From positions 57,573,782 through 57,637,781 of the forward strand of contig CM069449.1 in assembly GCA_035610835.1 (NCBI GenBank): a stretch of 64,000 nt of DNA, read 5' to 3'. A program made the position numbers and the translations under genes. The stretch's first letter is position 1. Every line of letters starts with the position of its first letter. Positions 59,427-64,000 of the stretch are shown here, piece by piece. Source of the stretch: Ophiura sarsii (taxonomy: Eukaryota; Echinodermata; Ophiuroidea; Amphilepidida; Ophiuridae). The notes under the pieces are model-generated. The model did not search any database. It was not told the DNA's origin and saw nothing but the letters and a program-made list of their open reading frames with translations.

Positions 59427-60309
59427 GCATCATTCTAACGTATAGTTGGCCTGATCTTATATACATGGCGTGTCAAAATCGATCGCAAAGTAAAAGCGCA
59501 CTTGATCTAGTTTCTGTATTTGAAATGCTAAACATTATTAGAATGAACGTGTTTAAAGTAGAAGGGACAGAATAAAGTACCAGAATCTCAGTATAGTATC
59601 TCGTTCAATAATATTGGCCAGAATATCTTAATTTCCTGATCAACACCAACTCTGTATATTTGTCATTAAATGCATAACGTGTATTTATATTCCCTTGTAT
59701 AACCGAAGAGTAGTCATGTTGCAACCCTCTTTAATTTCAACTTTCCGCGATGTTGTATTTTGTAAAAAAAAGTACATCCCCATTCTGTATAATACTAGAA
59801 TGAAGTCAAACAAGGCGCTAACCCCGTCACAATCTGTGTATGGAGAAAAGTCAAATCGAATTTCTGTTCATTGTTTTCACGTTTGTCCCAATACCAAGAT
59901 TTAGTCTGACTTTATTTTAGAGTGTACTAAAAGGATTTGCCGTCTGGCACCTTCCACCTTACTCGCATATACTTCAGCCGGGATATATCCCGTGTAAGAC
60001 CTGCCTTGCACATATTGATGATTCAACGACGAACTAAATATAATCCACTTCGGTGTGTCTCAGGCATCATTTTAGTCGGTATGATCTTTATGCACATGGC
60101 ATGTCAGAATCGATCGTAGAGTAAAGCGCACTTGATCTAGTTTCTATTTTTGCTGCGCTAAACACTGTTTGAAAACTAGACTGAACAGGTTAAAAATAAG
60201 ACAGGACTATATAAAAAAAAATCAATCACAAAATGTACGAATATATTGGGCTATGTTCATGTTGGGTTGCATATCAAAGTAAAACTGGGTAAAAGTAGTG
60301 GCAGTATTA

Positions 60310-60600
60310 CCTAGTGTACTGGGTAATAATGGCACATTCCAGTATCGGGCGATACTTGAACATAATTATGTACAAGTATGATTCAATTCTGGGACAAATC
60401 TCACTTGCATCACGTGAACCGGTATCGCCCGATATTAGAACATAAAAATGTTCCAGTATCGCTCGAACACAATTTGGTGTTCCAGTATAGTAAAATCGTA
60501 CCAGTATCGACCGATACTGGTAATTCTTATTTTCCAGTATTGGACGATACTGGTATACCAGTATCTGGGACCTAAAGTACACTTTTTCGGAGAACTTCTT
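60310..60600. mobile_element. CCAGTATCG-word palindromic element, about 290 bp
   Basis: Repeated TTCCAGTATCGNNCGATACT palindromes (about 60338, 60424, 60453, 60509, 60535), GAACATAATTATGTACAAGTA and ACACAATTTGGTGTTCC shared with 52665-53155. Ends CTGGGACCTAAAGTACACTT. ORFs on both strands here are shadows. The left boundary is uncertain. Confidence 0.8.
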
Positions 60601-60645
60601 TTCAATGATGCCACATTTGCAGCAAATACTTGTTTCAGAACTCAA

Positions 60646-60962
60646 CCACGTGATTGAGAATACGGGGAGGTCTCATTCTGAATGTGCCAAAATCATCACT
60701 ATTTTGTCCTCAAAAGGCAATAAAGGTTTCATAACAACGCAGTAGGGAATGCCGTTTAAAGGTTTTAAACAAGTACCCTGCTTATACAACGTATGCATAT
60801 TTAAACAGACGTTTACGCCGGTTGTTTAAAGGTATTAAACAGCGTTTTTACGGTATAGCTATCAATGAAACACTTCATTGTACAGAGTTGTTCTTCTGAG
60901 CACAAATAGTGGTGAATTTGACACATTTTGAAAGAGATCTCCCCGCATTCTCAAGCAGGTGG
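60646..60962. mobile_element. TIR element, about 317 bp
   Basis: CCACGTGATTGAGAATACGG then GGAGGTCTC at the left is inverted at the right (GAGATCTCCCCGCATTCTCA then AGCAGGTGG). Inner TGTGCCAAAATCATCACTAT also pairs loosely. The interior has repeated TTTAAACA and GTTTAAAGGT words. Confidence 0.75.
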
Positions 60963-61522
60963 CTAAGCACTTAAACAAGTAATTGCTAAAAAATGTTGAA
61001 AATAAGAATACATCATATCAGCTTTTCATTGGTAAGATACAATATGAATACGGTATATCACGACATATAAAAATGGCGTTTGAAAACAAATGTCCGAGAA
61101 GTTGAGCAGTTTCACACCGAACAACTACTTGCCCTCACGAACTTCAGGCATCCTTTTTTTTTAATGCTCATGACACAACATTAATGTTTCGTCTTAAAGA
61201 AATTGTTTTATCAAATATCCTATGCTGCTACATTTGGTAACGTTAAATAAATTCGCAAAAATCAAATTCGAAAAAATAATTATAATCTCACATGTTAGTT
61301 ATGCATATTAATGGTTCAAATCAATTTAATTTCAAAGATAACGTACATCTGGCACAATGTCCCCTCTGAGTTACGTATCATACACTAAAAAGTGGACTCT
61401 TTTAATTGAACCACAGACATTTCATACAGCATCCATACGAATGGGTGAAGATAAACAACAAACTGATTAATTAAGTTTCCATTTGAAAAAGCAACAAAAA
61501 GTGTATAAACTCGTAACCATGG
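60963..61522. other. No recognisable feature
   Basis: AT-rich sequence. No ORF or repeat of note. Confidence 0.5.
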
Positions 61523-61763
61523 TAACGCTTTTAAGTTTTAGACGAAAGTTCCGAAATTTAACAAAATGTTTCAAAATGTCAAAATTCCTAGATTTCATCA
61601 TTCTTTATTTGGAATCACGAGAAGAAATGCATTGAAATAAGAACAAAATATGCCTAGTTTTGGTTCAGTTATTCTTGAGATAAGACTTTGAAAGTTGGGA
61701 AAAGTTTCTTAAGACTCTGTTTAGTATAATTATGGTAAAACTAATAGCCGCGTGGAAAGTTTT
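61523..61763. mobile_element. TTAA family i MITE, degraded left end
   Basis: The interior matches 29905-30158 (AACAAAATGTTTCAAAATGT, TATGCCTAGTTTTGGTTCAG, ATTATGGTAAAACTAATAGC). The right end GCCGCGTGGAAAG runs straight into a TTAA shared with the next element. Confidence 0.85.
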
Positions 61764-61767
61764 TTAA

Positions 61768-62124
61768 AGGTGTATGTTCCGATCACCCTTTTTGGGGGCT
61801 ATGATTTTTTTTTCACATCAAGATATTTTGATATTAGAAGAATCCCCCATATTTTTCTTATTATGTCTTTAAAATCTTAGGGGCCAGAAATATTCAATTC
61901 GGAAATTATAGGCTAAAATGTGGTGAATTACTGCAAAAGGTGGTTAACCACCCGCGAGTTTGTGTACAACTCAATGGGCAAATATCTTGTGACCTTGTGC
62001 TTTTAAAATAAGAACCATTGGAGTTATACAACTCAAACTTTGGAATGTGACCACATGACCTTTCATGTCAAATAGAAAACATTAAGTTGAAAATTGGGCC
62101 AGCAATAAAACTTCTACATTTAGC
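61768..62124. mobile_element. TTAA-flanked MITE, family ii, 357 bp
   Basis: TTAA at 61764-61767 and 62125-62128. Left AGGTGTATGTTCCGATCACC, right TTGCTGGCCC-complement region ending CTTCTACATTTAGC. Longer and inverted relative of 18563-18798. Confidence 0.85.
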
Positions 62125-62281
62125 TTAAGAGTTATAATATACATCTCACTATTATCTGTAAAAGATGCATACGAGAATCCGTATACCAATGAGCAGAAAA
62201 ATAATGTTATTATTTTGAAATATTATTTGTGTCGGGCATTGATAGTATTACCGTAAACTTGGAATGCTCTTGATTTGTTAA

Positions 62282-62692
62282 AGGAGGTGTCCCGCAAGCA
62301 TAAAAGTGTGCATTATATGTTAGAAAAATAACTATCGAACCCAACTTTTGTAATTAAATAGAACAAAACACCACACTTATGACAAAACCAAATAAAAACC
62401 GCAATCTCTCAACATGTCTTTTTTAAAATTCGCGGCGATCGAAAGTCCCAGTGTCGATGATGTCATAGTTATACAATGCACATGCGCAAATTTGAGCACC
62501 GATACCCATGACGTCATCGACACCGGGACTTTCGATCGCCGCGAATTTTAAAAAGTGCATGTTGAGTGATGGCAGTTTTTATTCATTTTTGTGACTAGTA
62601 TGGTGTTTTGTTCTATATGATTAAGTAATTTCGGCTAGATAATTATTTTTCTAACAAATAATTATAAATGTTGTGCTTGCGGGACCCTTCCT
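62282..62692. mobile_element. TTAA-flanked foldback, family iii, 411 bp
   Basis: TTAA at 62278-62281 and 62693-62696. TIR AGGAGGTGTCCCGCAAGCA (left) pairs with TGCTTGCGGGACCCTTCCT. Arms of about 190 bp include AAAATTCGCGGCGATCGAAA then GTCCC, and GATGATGTCAT/ATGACGTCATC, around a short CACATGCGCAAATTTGAG centre. Confidence 0.95.
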
Positions 62693-63329
62693 TTAATGGA
62701 TTGGCGTATTACGAGACTCTATTTACTACCAGTCACGTCAAAGGGCTGGGGTGGGGGGGGGGGGGGGGGGGTGTCTGTGCATTTCAATCAGATATGATGA
62801 ACAATATAAAGAATAAAAAGGAATGTCTACATAATATTTTCATAAATATGTATGGATTGACCAATGTATGAAGCGAGATGTCATTTTAAAATGTCAAAAC
62901 AGTACATATTTTTGGCATATAAATGAATACAAAGTCTCAATAAAAAGCTCCCTTTTGATGTGACACTTAAGAGATGCAAACCTAAGTAGCCGGATTGAGA
63001 GACAGAGGTATTACAATGTAGTACATACTGTCTCTTCCCTCATTTTAACAAGAAAAAGCTCCTCCCGCGGTTTTTCTTCTTGTTTTCTTAACACGTCTTG
63101 CCGGTAACTTTAGGCCTGCGATATCCCTCGGGTTATCGCCTTAATTTGATGAGTTCTTGAGAGAGTTCGGTAAATTATCGATTGATTTTGCCCTGTAGCT
63201 AGTTAACCTTTAAACCGCCCAGTGTTGCTTGCTCGGTGACGACTCTTAGCCTTTTACACACCGACGTATTCTTCAGAATCGACTTCTTAAAATTCTTCAA
63301 GTCAAAATATGCGGGTGAAGGATGCACTT
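62693..63329. other. No gene; poly-G run
   Basis: G-run at 62747-62771, 55 bp beyond the TTAA foldback. A 67-codon ORF across it (62668-62871) is an artefact. The remainder is unassigned. Confidence 0.5.
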
Positions 63330-64000
63330 GCTAAGGATAATGCGGCAATATTTCGTGCGAACACAAGTTGCACATTTGTACAGATAAACATAAGACTAGT
63401 CTAAAGTAGCGCCATTTGTATTCAGTTTGTTGACGTCATAGTCTATCAGACTGTGTAGACGTTACCAAAAAGTACTATGTGTGAACATCAATGCTCGTTC
63501 ACACAAATGGTTAAGGCCCATACGAATGCCAACTTTTTAATATTCGGTATAGACGGTTTGTGTCATAGGATTGGTTAACAGTATACCTGAAATTTCACTC
63601 GAACGATCTTTACAAATCAATGACCGCACTGCTGTGCACTAGACTGTAGTAGACAAGGGGTAGTCTCTACGTCATTTCCATTGGTCAACAGGCAGTCCTT
63701 TGGAATAGATTCTATTAAAGCCACATCTATAGTAGGTCAGCAGCAACCTACGTTTAGAGCACTTTTCATAGCCACCATCTCTGTAGCTCTATTCAGTGAA
63801 CAAGGGGCAGTCCATCTGAACGGCTCTTATCAGAGCCACCAATCGTTTACCAGGAAAGGGGCACCTACTCCCAAATCGTCGGGCAAGGCAGCAACAATTA
63901 TGATAATAATAGAGAAGTGGCAATCTCTATGTTTTGCTTAATATCATAATAAGTTGGTCCTTAAGAAGTCAGAGCTGATCCTGACGAAAGCTTGGCAGTT
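63330..64000. mobile_element. Second copy of the 4173-5105 foldback, cut by the window edge
   Basis: Same orientation as copy 1. The centre (AAGTAGCGCCATTTGTATTC, GTTGACGTCATAG, AAGGCCCATACGAATG, AATGACCGCACTGC) and right arm (TTTCCATTGGTCAA, GGCAGTCCTTTGGAATAG, GTGAACAAGGGGCAGTCCAT, GCAATCTCTATGTTTTGC, CTGATCCTGACGAAAGCTTG) match. No left arm is recognisable upstream. The window stops a few bases before the expected right end. The 86-codon ORF at 63681-63941 (+) is arm sequence. Confidence 0.88.

Larger units (their letters stand above)
56665..60195. repeat. Second diverged tandem array, four units
   Basis: Four copies of a block (about 56680-56960, 58225-58480, 59300-59565, 59930-60190) share CATATTGATGATT or TATTTATGRTT, ACGACGATC, CACTTCGGT, GCATCATT, TGGCRTGTCARAATCGATC and TTGATCTAGTTTCTGT. 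Units 2 and 3 are about 95% alike by eye over about 700 bp (57930-58596 and 58998-59665). Units 1 and 4 are older. No family-level coding signature. Confidence 0.85.

Overview
This window looks like intergenic or deep-intronic DNA from an animal genome, most likely a marine invertebrate. I infer that from the AT-rich sequence, the lack of any long conserved ORF, one small exon-like segment with animal-type splice signals, LINE 3' ends with (ATT)n or (TTG)n tails, and very many short terminal-inverted-repeat (TIR) elements. I cannot name the species. No complete protein-coding gene, rRNA or tRNA is recognisable. Nearly all ORFs are by-products of microsatellites, inverted repeats or chance.

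Left part (1-13.2 kb): four diverged copies of a non-coding unit lie in tandem. Once later insertions are subtracted, the ancestral unit is about 1.5 kb. Its units were split by a 640-bp GAA/GAC microsatellite, TGACC-rich modules and several foldback elements, including a 753-bp near-perfect palindrome. Every unit ends in a conserved block with TATA-like sequence.

Middle (13-37 kb): a TTG microsatellite, a mariner-like TIR element, TTAA-flanked families, a GAGTC-word foldback, a complex of nested palindromes at 21.6-23.1 kb, and the only good exon candidate (38 nt, 23331-23368). Further right are a GTGCGTCA-word element (30.8 kb), a LINE 3' end on the + strand (31.5-31.8 kb), a TA-flanked element carrying a tandem hairpin array (34.4-35.1 kb), and a LINE C-terminal remnant on the - strand (37.3-37.5 kb).

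Right part (37.5-64 kb): about 7 kb without recognisable structure, then dense elements again: TA-flanked foldbacks (44.4, 49.8, 53.9 kb), TAA-flanked Harbinger-like elements (47.4 and 58.6 kb), a hAT-like element (56.0 kb), palindromic CCAGTATCG-word elements (52.7 and 60.3 kb), a second diverged tandem array (56.7-60.2 kb) and a cluster of three TTAA elements (61.5-62.7 kb). The right edge cuts through a relative of the foldback found at 4.2-5.1 kb.

I count about 38 TIR or foldback elements and fragments covering roughly a quarter of the window. In four cases a duplicated empty site inside the window fixes the insertion point and target duplication. The most unusual theme is that many of these unrelated elements are built from one short word iterated on both strands. 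All calls were made by eye, so boundaries without a target duplication are approximate.
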